DNA of 14,576 nucleotides from an uncultured Acetatifactor sp. Lineage in GTDB: Bacteria > Bacillota > Clostridia > Lachnospirales > Lachnospiraceae. Each line of letters begins with the position of its first letter. The first letter of the stretch is position 1. A program made the position numbers and the translations under genes. Of this stretch, positions 6,823 to 13,878 are shown one piece after another. Location of the stretch: assembly GCA_948496895.1 (NCBI GenBank), contig CAOOJO010000025.1, forward strand, positions 1 to 14,576. The letters are read 5' to 3'. The notes below the pieces were generated by a model. That model was given only the letters and a program-made list of their open reading frames with translations, ran no database searches and was not told where the DNA came from.

Positions 6823-8562
6823 ATGGGACAACTCAGGAAGATGGTTCAAAACAAGACATGGATTCGGTATTTCCTGTCTTATTTCATTCTGCTGACAATA
6901 TTGCTTCTGGGCTTTTTCTTTATTATCCGCAATCAGCTGACCCGACGCTATCTGGAGCAGCTGAGCAGAGAGGCTCAGGCGCGGCTGGACAATTTTGCCG
7001 GGCAGCTCAACGATGAGCTGATGTTCCTGTCGCAGACGGATGCCTCGCTGGAGACCAATATCCAACTGATTATGTCCCGGCACAATATAGAGGGATGGCA
7101 GAACTATGAGACATACCGGGAACTGAAAAAATACGCCTCCTCCAACCGGCTGATTGATGCCATCTGTTATCTGCCGAAGAATTTCGATTATGTCATTTCC
7201 ACTCGATACACCGTGCTGTATGAGGGGGACACATTCCGCATCAGGAACGAAAGGGGCGAGGTGCTGTGTTTCGACCCGTCTCCTTATTTCGATTCCGCTG
7301 TGGGCCAGCTGATATATCTGGAGGAAGAAGGCTGTGGATATCTGATTTACTTTCCGGCCATATCCTCTGAAGCGAATCATTTGTACTTTTACCTGTTGGA
7401 CGCCAAATATATCCTGGAGCGAATGGAGAACATGGCCACGGATGCCATGCCTTACATAGCTTTGGTCGATAAAGAGAAGCGAATTGCGGCGGGCATCGGG
7501 AGCGGGGAACTGGCGGCCTGCATGGACGCGGTCTTGCTGGAGGATGGCATCTATCGCATAGACGGTTCTGCGTCTATCTGCATACGGACAGGAATCAGAA
7601 ACGAATTTTCCATGGCGGCAGTGCTGCGGGACAGCTTTTTGTCCCACCAGATAGATGATGCCTTCACCGTCTCTTACATCACGCTCCTTTTATTGGGAGG
7701 AATAGGCTTCGGGCTGGTGCTTCTGGCTGCCAGCGCGGCCTACCTGCCCCTTCACAGGCTCGCGCAGAAGTTCGTGTCGGAAGCCGGGGCCGGAGAGGAC
7801 TGTCTGGAGCGGCTGGACAATGCTTTCGAGGAAGCGGCGGCACAGAACAGGCAGATGTTGGAGGAATTGGAGAAATACCGCAGCTCGCCCCACTACCCTT
7901 ACGAAAAGCTGGAGGAGCTGTCCGGGCTGCTGCAGGAGCGCCGCTTTCCGGAGGCAGAAGAGCGATTGGAGGATATGTTCCATATGATCGATTCGACACA
8001 GGAGCCCCTGCTTTCGGACTTGTTCATCCGTTGTGTCCTGGTGGACATGCTTTCGATTCTGCTAGGCTGCATGAACACGCTGAATCTGAGATTCAAGTCC
8101 TATGACGCGCTCTGCCGTGAGACCTTGTATTTCTGTCGAAGCTGTCCCTATTCGGAAAAGGCGCGGGCGATTCAGGAGAATGTCCGTCTGCTTCTGGATA
8201 TCTGCAGACAGGCCGCGGGGAAGGCGATTCATTCCGGCGAAATCAGGGAGGCAATTCTGGAATCATGCTGCCACCCCGATTTCTCCATTTATGAGCTGGC
8301 GGACCGCTTCCATGTAAGCACCGCTTATATCAGCAGCCTGGCAAAAAAGGAGCTGGGGTGCAATTTCTCCGACTACCTCTGGAGCCTGCGCATGGAGAAG
8401 GCCAAAGAGCTGCTTAAGACCACAAATCTGTCGGTGGAGGAAATCAGCGAGGCGGTGGGATATCTGAATCCTTCCAGCCTGCGCAGGAAGTTCAAGCAGG
8501 AGACAGGCCTTACGCCGTCACAGTTCAGGCGAAGCGCCGGGGTCCAGGATTCCCGGCATTGA
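6823..8562 (+). CDS. Membrane-anchored AraC-family sensor-regulator
   Basis: The 579-residue product has a single-chain sensor architecture: TM1 at about residues 16-35, an extracellular domain of about 250 residues (probably Cache-like), TM2 at about 284-308, a cytoplasmic linker, and a C-terminal AraC-type DNA-binding domain from about 473. The last contains both helix-turn-helices (SIYELADRFHVSTAYISSLAKKELG and LSVEEISEAVGYLNPSSLRRKFKQETGLTPSQFRRS). Such proteins sense an extracellular ligand and usually activate a nearby carbohydrate ABC operon. ATG 6823 lies 5 bp after the egsA stop, with AAGGAG overlapping the end of egsA, so the two genes are translationally close and almost certainly co-transcribed. 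The longer upstream frame overlaps egsA and has no signature. It converges with the importer operon, its likely target. No clear terminator separates them: the 47-bp gap holds only a 4-bp stem with a GTAA loop. Confidence 0.9.
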   Translation: MGQLRKMVQNKTWIRYFLSYFILLTILLLGFFFIIRNQLTRRYLEQLSREAQARLDNFAGQLNDELMFLSQTDASLETNIQLIMSRHNIEGWQNYETYRELKKYASSNRLIDAICYLPKNFDYVISTRYTVLYEGDTFRIRNERGEVLCFDPSPYFDSAVGQLIYLEEEGCGYLIYFPAISSEANHLYFYLLDAKYILERMENMATDAMPYIALVDKEKRIAAGIGSGELAACMDAVLLEDGIYRIDGSASICIRTGIRNEFSMAAVLRDSFLSHQIDDAFTVSYITLLLLGGIGFGLVLLAASAAYLPLHRLAQKFVSEAGAGEDCLERLDNAFEEAAAQNRQMLEELEKYRSSPHYPYEKLEELSGLLQERRFPEAEERLEDMFHMIDSTQEPLLSDLFIRCVLVDMLSILLGCMNTLNLRFKSYDALCRETLYFCRSCPYSEKARAIQENVRLLLDICRQAAGKAIHSGEIREAILESCCHPDFSIYELADRFHVSTAYISSLAKKELGCNFSDYLWSLRMEKAKELLKTTNLSVEEISEAVGYLNPSSLRRKFKQETGLTPSQFRRSAGVQDSRH

Positions 8563-8609
8563 CCAGCCATTTTTACCTGTGCGGCGTAAGCCGGAAAGGC
8601 TATCCTGTC

Positions 8610-9527
8610 CTATCCTTTCACGGAACCGACCATGACGCCCTTGACGAAGAACTTCTGTATGAAGGGGTAGACACACAGCACCGGCAGGACGGAGACGATG
8701 ATGACGCTGTATTTCAGGGTCTGCTCCAGCTTCGTCAGAGCTTCCACCTCTGCAGGGCTCATGGATTCCCCGACGCTGCCCACGGTAAGCTTGGAGGACA
8801 TCAATAGATTGCGCAGGAAGGACTGCAGGGGGAACAGCTTCTCGTCATACAGGTAGATCAGCGCATTGTAGAAATCGTTCCAATGCGCTACGCCATAGTA
8901 CAGCCCGACCACGGCCAGCACTGCCTTGGACAGGGGCAGGACCACCCTGACCAGGTACTGGGCGGAGTTGGCTCCGTCCAGGGTGGCGGCTTCCCGGAGC
9001 TCATCGGGGATGCTGTTCTGGAAGAAAGAGCGCATCACCAGCATATTGTAGACGGAGACTGCGCCGGGGAGAATCATGGCCAGCCGGGAATCGATAAGCC
9101 CCAGCTTCCTGACTACGATATAGGCCGGAATCAGGCCGCCGCTGAAATACATGGTGAACATGAACAGGCCCAGCAGCAGCTTTCGGGCCATGAAGTCCCG
9201 GCGGGAGAGGGGATAGGCGCAACAGACGGTCAACACCATGTTCAATGCTGTCCCCACGGCGGTATAGAAGAGGGTGTTGGCATATCCCGCCCATATCATT
9301 TTGTACTGCAAAAGCCTTTCATAGGCCACCGGCGTAATCTTCCTGGGCAGGAGGAGCACGTTGCCTGCCCACACCTCAATGGGATCGCTGAAAGAGGCAA
9401 TCAGCATGAACCATAGTGGCCAGACGAACACCGCCAGGAGAATCATCATAAGGAAAAGGTTCACAATGTCGAAGATTCGGTCTGTGGAGAGGCGCTTTTG
9501 TCTGATTTCGCGTATTTGTTTCTGCAT
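8610..9527 (-). CDS. Carbohydrate ABC transporter permease (LplC/YtcP type, MalG-like)
   Basis: The 305-residue inner-membrane subunit has about six membrane segments (first one LFLMMILLAVFVWPLWFML). The cytoplasmic EAA loop that docks the ATPase starts at E179 (EAATLDGAN, ending VVLPLSK). The C-terminal VKGVMVGSVKG resembles the ending typical of this permease family. ATG 9527 is chosen because AGAAAGGAG stands 6 nt upstream; the frame extends to 9557 but would overlap the preceding gene. It begins 13 nt after the stop of the partner permease and is the last gene of the operon. No nucleotide-binding subunit follows, so a shared MsmX-type ATPase encoded elsewhere is expected. Confidence 0.94.
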   Translation of the reverse strand: MQKQIREIRQKRLSTDRIFDIVNLFLMMILLAVFVWPLWFMLIASFSDPIEVWAGNVLLLPRKITPVAYERLLQYKMIWAGYANTLFYTAVGTALNMVLTVCCAYPLSRRDFMARKLLLGLFMFTMYFSGGLIPAYIVVRKLGLIDSRLAMILPGAVSVYNMLVMRSFFQNSIPDELREAATLDGANSAQYLVRVVLPLSKAVLAVVGLYYGVAHWNDFYNALIYLYDEKLFPLQSFLRNLLMSSKLTVGSVGESMSPAEVEALTKLEQTLKYSVIIVSVLPVLCVYPFIQKFFVKGVMVGSVKG

Positions 9528-9540
9528 CCCGGGCTCCTTT

Positions 9541-10461
9541 CTAAAACAGGCTTTCATCGGCTATTTTGCGGCACAATCCATTGGCCCCCAGAAGCAATGC
9601 CACATTGATGAGGGTGTTGAACAGGCCTACGGCAGTGGAGTAGCCGTAATCGCTCTGGACCAGCCCCACTTCGTATACATAAGTGGAGATGACGGAGGCG
9701 GAGGGCTTGTTCAGGCTGTTCTGCAGCAGGAACACTTTTTCAAAGCCCACGTTCATCATGGAGCCAAGCCGCAGGATCAGCAGCATGATGACGGTAGGCT
9801 TGATGGAGGGCAGGTCGATATGGAACATCCGCTGGAGCTTGGTGGCCCCGTCTACGATGGCCGCCTCATGCATCTCCATGTCCACGCCAGCCAGGGCAGA
9901 GATATAGATGATGGAATTCCAGCCCATGTCCTGCCATACCCCGGTCCAGACATAGATTGATTTGAACCACTCGGGCTTCGAAAGGAAATCCACAGTCTCC
10001 AGACCGAACAGTGCCCGGAATGTGTTGAAGATGCCGGTGTCCCGGTTGGTGAAGATGTAGATCATGCCGCAGATGACCACGGTGCTGATGAAGTAAGGGG
10101 CATAGGAAACCATCTGGACGGCTTTCTTTAAGAACCTGTTCCGCAGGTAATTCAGCATCAACGCGAAAAAAATCGGAATCGGGAAGCCTGCCAGCAGGCT
10201 GTAGAGGCTGATGCCCAGGGTATTGGCCACCAGATTCCGGAAATTGTAGGAGGAGAAGAATCTCTGGAAATGCTGAAGACCTACCCAGGCGCTGCCCCAG
10301 ATTCCCTTTTTGACGTTATAGTCCTTAAAGGCAAGCTGGATTCCGTACATAGGCCAGTAGTGGAACAGGATGAAATATAAAAGAACCGGCAGAACCATCA
10401 AATAGAGGATCCAGTTCCTCTTCAGATCCTTTCGGAACCGGCAGAAAAAAGAATTCTTCAT
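9541..10461 (-). CDS. Carbohydrate ABC transporter permease (LplB/YteP type, MalF-like)
   Basis: The 306-residue inner-membrane subunit opens with a basic N-terminus and a first membrane segment (ILYLMVLPVLLYFILFHY), then the LplB-type YGIQLAFKDYNVKKGIWGS. The EAA loop begins at E199 (EAAIVDGATKLQ, ending IDLPSIKP). It should form a heterodimer with the next permease and receive substrate from the lipoprotein encoded upstream. The start ATG is preceded by AAAGGA at a 7-nt spacing. It is separated from the binding-protein gene by 144 bp containing a strong stem-loop. Homologous systems (LplABC, YtcQ-YteP-YtcP) import complex oligosaccharides; the substrate here cannot be read from sequence. 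Confidence 0.94.
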   Translation of the reverse strand: MKNSFFCRFRKDLKRNWILYLMVLPVLLYFILFHYWPMYGIQLAFKDYNVKKGIWGSAWVGLQHFQRFFSSYNFRNLVANTLGISLYSLLAGFPIPIFFALMLNYLRNRFLKKAVQMVSYAPYFISTVVICGMIYIFTNRDTGIFNTFRALFGLETVDFLSKPEWFKSIYVWTGVWQDMGWNSIIYISALAGVDMEMHEAAIVDGATKLQRMFHIDLPSIKPTVIMLLILRLGSMMNVGFEKVFLLQNSLNKPSASVISTYVYEVGLVQSDYGYSTAVGLFNTLINVALLLGANGLCRKIADESLF

Positions 10462-10507
10462 GGCGTCATCCTTTCATGCTGTTTCAGAAAATAAAGAGGG
10501 CTATCCA

Positions 10508-10541
10508 GGGAAGACAGGAGTGTATTCTGCCCTGTCCTCCC
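10508..10541 (-). other. Intra-operon stem-loop between binding-protein and permease genes
   Basis: In the leftward transcript GGGAGGACAGG pairs with CCTGTCTTCCC (11 pairs, one of them G-U) around a 12-nt loop. No uridine run follows, so it is not a standard terminator. In ABC operons such structures often stabilise or process the binding-protein message, giving more lipoprotein than permease. That role is inferred. Confidence 0.6.
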
Positions 10542-10605
10542 GTGGCAGTCCCCTGATCTGCGTTTTGCTATGGGAGCCTTAGGGGGCTTGTGCCCTGTAG
10601 GCGCG

Positions 10606-12237
10606 TCATTCTGTGGCCCGCTCGTAGGCGGCCTGATAGATGGAGACCATGGTATCCAGACCCATTTGCTTCAGGGTATCGATATAGCCTTGCCAGCTCT
10701 CCTCCAGGGACACTGCTCCAGTGACCACCTGCGCGAAGTACTCGTTCAGATAACCGTTCACATCCGGCTCGATGGTGGCTAGCTGGGCATTTTCCTCATC
10801 GGTGAACACCAGATAGGGAGGATGGGCTCCCAGGGCTGCTACCTTCGCTTTCTCCACGTTCATATATACCTCATCGGGATCCACCTGGGTGGACATGTTC
10901 TGCCATAGCTGAGGCAGCATGCCGGGAGATAGAGAGCCGCCGCTCAGGGCCCCTTTGGCCCGGACGGTGGTGATGTCCTCGCCGCATTCTCCGCCCAGGA
11001 TCCAGCCCCAGGTGCCGTCTTCATAGACTTCATAGGATTTGCCCTCTACGCCCATGTAGTGCAGCCTTGCGCCTTCCTCCGTATAGAAATAGTCCATCAG
11101 GGCCACCAGTACCTCAGGATGCTCACAATGGTCCGTGATGATCATGGAGCCCAGGGTCCAGCGGTCTACCAGAGGATAGGTTCCGGCCTGGAAGGGCTTT
11201 AAGACTATGTAGTCGTCATCATTGTCCCTCCCCACTACCAGGAAGGATGCGGCGCTGCGGAACGCGCCGTAGATGTCCCCTGCCTGTCCGTTGCTGTTGA
11301 GCTGCTGTCCCGTGATAGTGAACATGTCCTGATTCACCAGCCCTTCCGCGTACAGCCTGGCGCAGTATGCCATGAATTCCTTATAGGTATCATCCGTGGG
11401 CACATAGGAGAAGGTTCCGTTGATTTCAGCCACCCACTTGTTCGGGTCGATCAGATAGTCCGCGTACAGGTATATCCAGTTCAGGATGCCGGAGTCGATG
11501 GCAAGGGGAATCTCGTCATCCGGGTCTCCGTTGCCGTTTGCGTCCTGCTCCTTGAAGGCTTTGAGGACTTCGTATAATTCCTCGAAGCTCTTCGGCTCCT
11601 CCAGATTCAGGTTGTCCATCCATCTCTTGTTGATCCACAGCGGAGCATGGGGAAGCTCGCCGTAGTCCGAGGGGAAGGAGTAGACATGGCCGTCCGCGGC
11701 AGTGATATACTGCCAGCCGTTGGTCTCGTCCATGAGCCTGCAGAAATTGGGGGCGTATGTATGCATCAAATCCTCCAGAGGAATCAGTACGCCCTGCATG
11801 CCGTATTTATTGGCATCTGCCTGCATGCCGGATTTATAGAAGAAATCGGGATACTCTCCGCCGGACAGCATCAGATTGCGCTTTTCATCCCGATCTGCCG
11901 GAAGGACGCTGGTAAGCTCTACATCGATATTGGCCATATCCAGAAGGGCCTGCCATGCCAGGTTTTCGTCCAGGGAAGTCTCTCCATTGATGACGGAAAA
12001 GCCGGTAAAGGACAGCTTTTCCTCCAAAGGAAAGACGATGGAGCTATCGTCATTATCTGTAGAAGCGTCTGCCACGGAATTGTTGTCTTCAGAGGCGGAA
12101 CTGTCTTCGGAAGCGGAAGCTTCTACATTGTCCGCCTGGGATGATTTCTCGCTTCCGTCTCCGCTGCCGCATCCGGACAGGGATGCCGCCGAAAGCGCCA
12201 GGGCAAGCAGTAGTGCTGTGATTTTTCTTGTTTTCAT
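10606..12237 (-). CDS. Extracellular solute-binding lipoprotein of an LplA-type ABC importer
   Basis: The 543-residue surface lipoprotein captures the substrate for the two permeases encoded downstream. The signal peptide (MKTRK, then a Leu/Ala core) ends in the lipobox LSGC, with C23 as the lipidated cysteine. A Ser/Asp/Glu-rich linker (about 28-68) tethers the binding domain. DANGNGDPDDE (232-242) is an EF-hand-like calcium-binding loop common in this LplA-like group. The length, well over 500 residues, fits binding proteins for oligosaccharides rather than simple monosaccharides. ATG 12237 is preferred because GGAGG lies 5 nt before it; the ATG at 12240 would leave only 2 nt and that at 12249 lies upstream of GGAGG. 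First gene of the operon, with a long leader and a palindrome just upstream. Confidence 0.93.
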   Translation of the reverse strand: MKTRKITALLLALALSAASLSGCGSGDGSEKSSQADNVEASASEDSSASEDNNSVADASTDNDDSSIVFPLEEKLSFTGFSVINGETSLDENLAWQALLDMANIDVELTSVLPADRDEKRNLMLSGGEYPDFFYKSGMQADANKYGMQGVLIPLEDLMHTYAPNFCRLMDETNGWQYITAADGHVYSFPSDYGELPHAPLWINKRWMDNLNLEEPKSFEELYEVLKAFKEQDANGNGDPDDEIPLAIDSGILNWIYLYADYLIDPNKWVAEINGTFSYVPTDDTYKEFMAYCARLYAEGLVNQDMFTITGQQLNSNGQAGDIYGAFRSAASFLVVGRDNDDDYIVLKPFQAGTYPLVDRWTLGSMIITDHCEHPEVLVALMDYFYTEEGARLHYMGVEGKSYEVYEDGTWGWILGGECGEDITTVRAKGALSGGSLSPGMLPQLWQNMSTQVDPDEVYMNVEKAKVAALGAHPPYLVFTDEENAQLATIEPDVNGYLNEYFAQVVTGAVSLEESWQGYIDTLKQMGLDTMVSIYQAAYERATE

Positions 12238-12257
12238 CATTTCCTCCATTCCAATCT

Positions 12258-12280
12258 CACGGATATTATGAATGTCCGTG
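12258..12280. promoter_or_regulatory. Palindrome upstream of the importer operon (candidate operator or leader hairpin)
   Basis: CACGGA and TCCGTG arms are continued inward by ATT and AAT, giving a 23-bp near-palindrome with two mismatched pairs flanking one central base. Leftward it covers a second possible promoter (ATGACT, 16 bp, CATAAT, whose -10 box is in the palindrome) and lies about 20 nt before the start codon. It differs from the palindrome at 5269-5285, so a different regulator is likely. Confidence 0.5.
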
Positions 12281-12375
12281 GATTTGAGTCATGTCTTCGC
12301 TACTTTCCCACTGGAGGTACCTCTCGCCTGTGAGTCAGCCCGATGGAGCCAGCGCGCTACATGGGTGATAAGGGG

Positions 12376-12404
12376 ATTATAGCCGGAGTTTTCCGTCAGG
12401 ACAA
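12376..12404 (-). promoter_or_regulatory. Sigma-A promoter of the importer operon
   Basis: Leftward -35 TTGTCC (12404-12399), a 17-bp spacer and a perfect -10 TATAAT (12381-12376). The start near 12369 gives a leader of about 130 nt. The leader contains the perfect 10-bp palindrome GAGGTACCTC (12314-12323), short repeats (GTAGCG twice, TGACTC twice) and the 23-bp palindrome. I do not recognise it as a known riboswitch. Confidence 0.6.
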
Positions 12405-12428
12405 GGGACAGTTTTTCCTTCCGGCCTG

Positions 12429-12491
12429 AAAAATTGCATAGGGGCCGAAGGCATCGGAGCGCACGTATCTGAGGGCCGGTTCTGCCTATGC
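12429..12491 (-). terminator. Probable structured terminator of the phosphodiesterase gene
   Basis: Fourteen bases after the gene's stop, leftward GCATAGG (12491-12485) pairs with CCTATGC (12442-12436), enclosing a second GGCC/GGCC pairing, and is followed by AATTTTT. The outer stem is perfect (7 bp) but the loop is long, so efficiency is uncertain. It would separate the phosphodiesterase transcript from the importer operon. Confidence 0.45.
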
Positions 12492-12505
12492 TGTCTATCC
12501 GCCTG

Positions 12506-13264
12506 CTACAGCCTGCCAAGCCGCCTCATCAGGGGGACTGGGTCGTTGGCGGTAATCAGGGAGGCTCCCTTTTGGATGCACAGCTCCACATCTTCGAGCG
12601 CGTCCGCGCAGAACAGATGCATGGGGAAGCCCTTTTCGGAATAGAAGGGGAAGAGCTCTGACTTCACGAGGTTCATGCCCAGCCCGATTTCATCATAGTA
12701 GTCATAGCTGTCCGGTTCGAACTCCGTCATCTCGAAGTCAGGATAGCCCATGGTCCGGCCCTGATAGCGGGTCTTGATATATTTGATGATTCTGCCGTTG
12801 AAGGCATAGAAATAGCAGGCGTCAAAGAATCCGTATTCTTTCAGGAGAGCTATGGTCCGGTCTACGGTCTCTTCCGTGTATTCTTTGATTTCCACACCGA
12901 GAATCAGATTCGGGCGTTTCTTCGCGCAGAGAGCCAGCAGCTCCTCCAGAGTAGGGACTGTGATTCCCTGGCCTGTGAATCTGTCCCCGAATTTTTTGCG
13001 GTAAGCGGGCTCGAGACATTTCACCTCCTTCAGCGCCATGTCCCGTAGGAAGCAATCCATGCCGCATGTCCGCAGGCAGTTGCCGTCGTGCATCAGCACC
13101 GGCACCTTATCTTTTGTGAGCCAGACATCGAACTCGAAGGCATCCACCCCGAGATTCATGGCAGCTTCATACGAAAGCAGCGTGTTTTCCGGATAAGCCG
13201 CGCAGTATCCCCTGTGGCCTTCTACAATGATTTTCCTGTCTTTGTTGACTGTTTTGTCATACAT
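12506..13264 (-). CDS. Cytoplasmic glycerophosphodiester phosphodiesterase (GDPD/UgpQ type)
   Basis: Hydrolyses glycerophosphodiesters to a glycerol phosphate and an alcohol, with a divalent metal. The 252-residue TIM-barrel protein has the full active site: H17-R18-G in GHRGYCAAYPENT, E44 and D46 in FEFDVWLTKD, H59-D60 in VLMHD, and E125-K127 in GVEIKEY; PTLEELL is also typical. There is no signal peptide, so the substrate must be imported. The start ATG follows AAAGGAG at about 8 nt. Upstream, a weak promoter (TTGCCA, 19 bp, AATAAT) can be drawn at 13380-13350. The importer operon lies downstream on the same strand and the glycerol-1-phosphate dehydrogenase nearby, suggesting a shared pathway. 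Known GDPD enzymes mostly release glycerol-3-phosphate; whether this one also accepts glycerol-1-phosphate diesters cannot be read from sequence. Confidence 0.93.
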   Translation of the reverse strand: MYDKTVNKDRKIIVEGHRGYCAAYPENTLLSYEAAMNLGVDAFEFDVWLTKDKVPVLMHDGNCLRTCGMDCFLRDMALKEVKCLEPAYRKKFGDRFTGQGITVPTLEELLALCAKKRPNLILGVEIKEYTEETVDRTIALLKEYGFFDACYFYAFNGRIIKYIKTRYQGRTMGYPDFEMTEFEPDSYDYYDEIGLGMNLVKSELFPFYSEKGFPMHLFCADALEDVELCIQKGASLITANDPVPLMRRLGRL

Positions 13265-13299
13265 ATGGGATTCTCCTTTCCTGTTGCGAAGTGTTATGC

Positions 13300-13320
13300 A
13301 AGATGCTTTCTTTCCATCTT
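13300..13320. promoter_or_regulatory. Short inverted repeat in the phosphodiesterase leader
   Basis: AAGATG and CATCTT are perfect 6-bp arms around nine pyrimidines, between the possible promoter and the ribosome binding site of the leftward gene. It could be an operator or an RNA hairpin; short enough to be chance. Confidence 0.25.
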
Positions 13321-13396
13321 ACGAGGATGGGGAGAAGGGGACAAGATACATTATTTTGCTGCGGAGTAAAATATTGGCAAATGACAGTAAAAACTC

Positions 13397-13425
13397 TTGA
13401 CAAAGAACGTCTAATGTATTAGACT
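13397..13425 (+). promoter_or_regulatory. Sigma-A promoter of the BlaI/BlaR1 pair
   Basis: Perfect -35 TTGACA (13397-13402), a 17-bp spacer and -10 TAGACT (13420-13425). Transcription would start near 13432. One operator lies between and over the boxes and another after the start point. Confidence 0.7.
13409..13424. promoter_or_regulatory. BlaI-type operator 1
   Basis: GTCTAATGTATTAGAC has perfect 7-bp arms around GT and occupies the spacer and -10 box of the promoter. Bound repressor would block RNA polymerase. It resembles the short dyads of BlaI/MecI/CopY-family operators. Confidence 0.7.
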
Positions 13426-13439
13426 TTATTTTAAGATAA

Positions 13440-13455
13440 GTCTAACGCATTAGTC
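13440..13455. promoter_or_regulatory. BlaI-type operator 2
   Basis: GTCTAACGCATTAGTC matches operator 1 at 12 of 16 bases, with two mismatched pairs in its own dyad. It ends just before the AAAGGAG site. Its centre is 31 bp from that of operator 1, about three helical turns, so repressor dimers could sit on the same face. Confidence 0.6.
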
Positions 13456-13471
13456 TTGAAAGGAGACAGAT

Positions 13472-13849
13472 ATGGAGACACCGAAAGTATTTGAGAGCGA
13501 GTACCGTTTCTGCCTGATTCTGTGGGAGAATGAACCGATCAACAGCACGAAGCTGGCCAGGCTGTGCAATGAGCGGCTGGGCTGGAGCCGCACCACGACA
13601 TACACCGTCATCCGGCGGCTGTCCGACAGAGGGATAGTCAAAAATGAGAACGCCATCGTCACATCCCTGGTCTCCAAGGATCAGGTGCAGGCCGCGGAGA
13701 TTGACGAGCTGGTGGAGAAGACATTCGGGGGATCCATGCCCGCTTTCATCGCCGCTTTTACGAAGCGTAAGAAATTGTCCAGGGAAGAGGTGGCTGAAAT
13801 CCGCCGGATGCTGGACAGGTATGAGGATGGGGAAAGCGTGGATGGATAG
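13472..13849 (+). CDS. BlaI/MecI/CopY-family transcriptional repressor
   Basis: The 125-residue protein has the usual family length: an N-terminal winged helix-turn-helix (about 6-70; EYRFCLILWENEPINSTKLA and WSRTTTYTVIRRLSDRGIVK) followed by a helical dimerisation tail (LVEKTFGGSMPAFIAAF). Family members repress their own operon and are inactivated by proteolysis when the partner BlaR1-type sensor detects its signal. ATG 13472 follows AAAGGAG at 6 nt. Two tandem operators in the promoter support autoregulation. The sensor gene starts 29 bp downstream. No beta-lactamase is present in the window, and many such pairs in Clostridia have unknown targets. Confidence 0.93.
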   Translation: METPKVFESEYRFCLILWENEPINSTKLARLCNERLGWSRTTTYTVIRRLSDRGIVKNENAIVTSLVSKDQVQAAEIDELVEKTFGGSMPAFIAAFTKRKKLSREEVAEIRRMLDRYEDGESVDG

Positions 13850-13878
13850 GCGCTGTCAGGACGGTAAGGGGGATAAAC

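Noticed and set aside
6391..7647. Leftward 418-residue open frame opposite egsA and the AraC-type gene
   Set aside because: It spans the boundary of two well-supported genes on the other strand and shows no recognisable domain.
8563..8609. Possible terminator between the convergent AraC-type and permease genes
   Set aside because: Only a 4-bp stem (CGGC-GTAA-GCCG) is present and there is no T-run after it on either strand.
12400..12430. CAGGCCGGAAGGAA on the minus strand, reminiscent of the SRP RNA apical loop
   Set aside because: The flanking bases do not form the SRP helix 8 or the rest of the RNA; it overlaps the promoter -35 region and looks like chance.
12289..12519. Leftward 76-residue open frame starting at TTG 12519
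   Set aside because: It overlaps the end of the phosphodiesterase gene, has no ribosome binding site, and runs through the terminator and promoter. The stretch is better explained as regulatory DNA and leader RNA.
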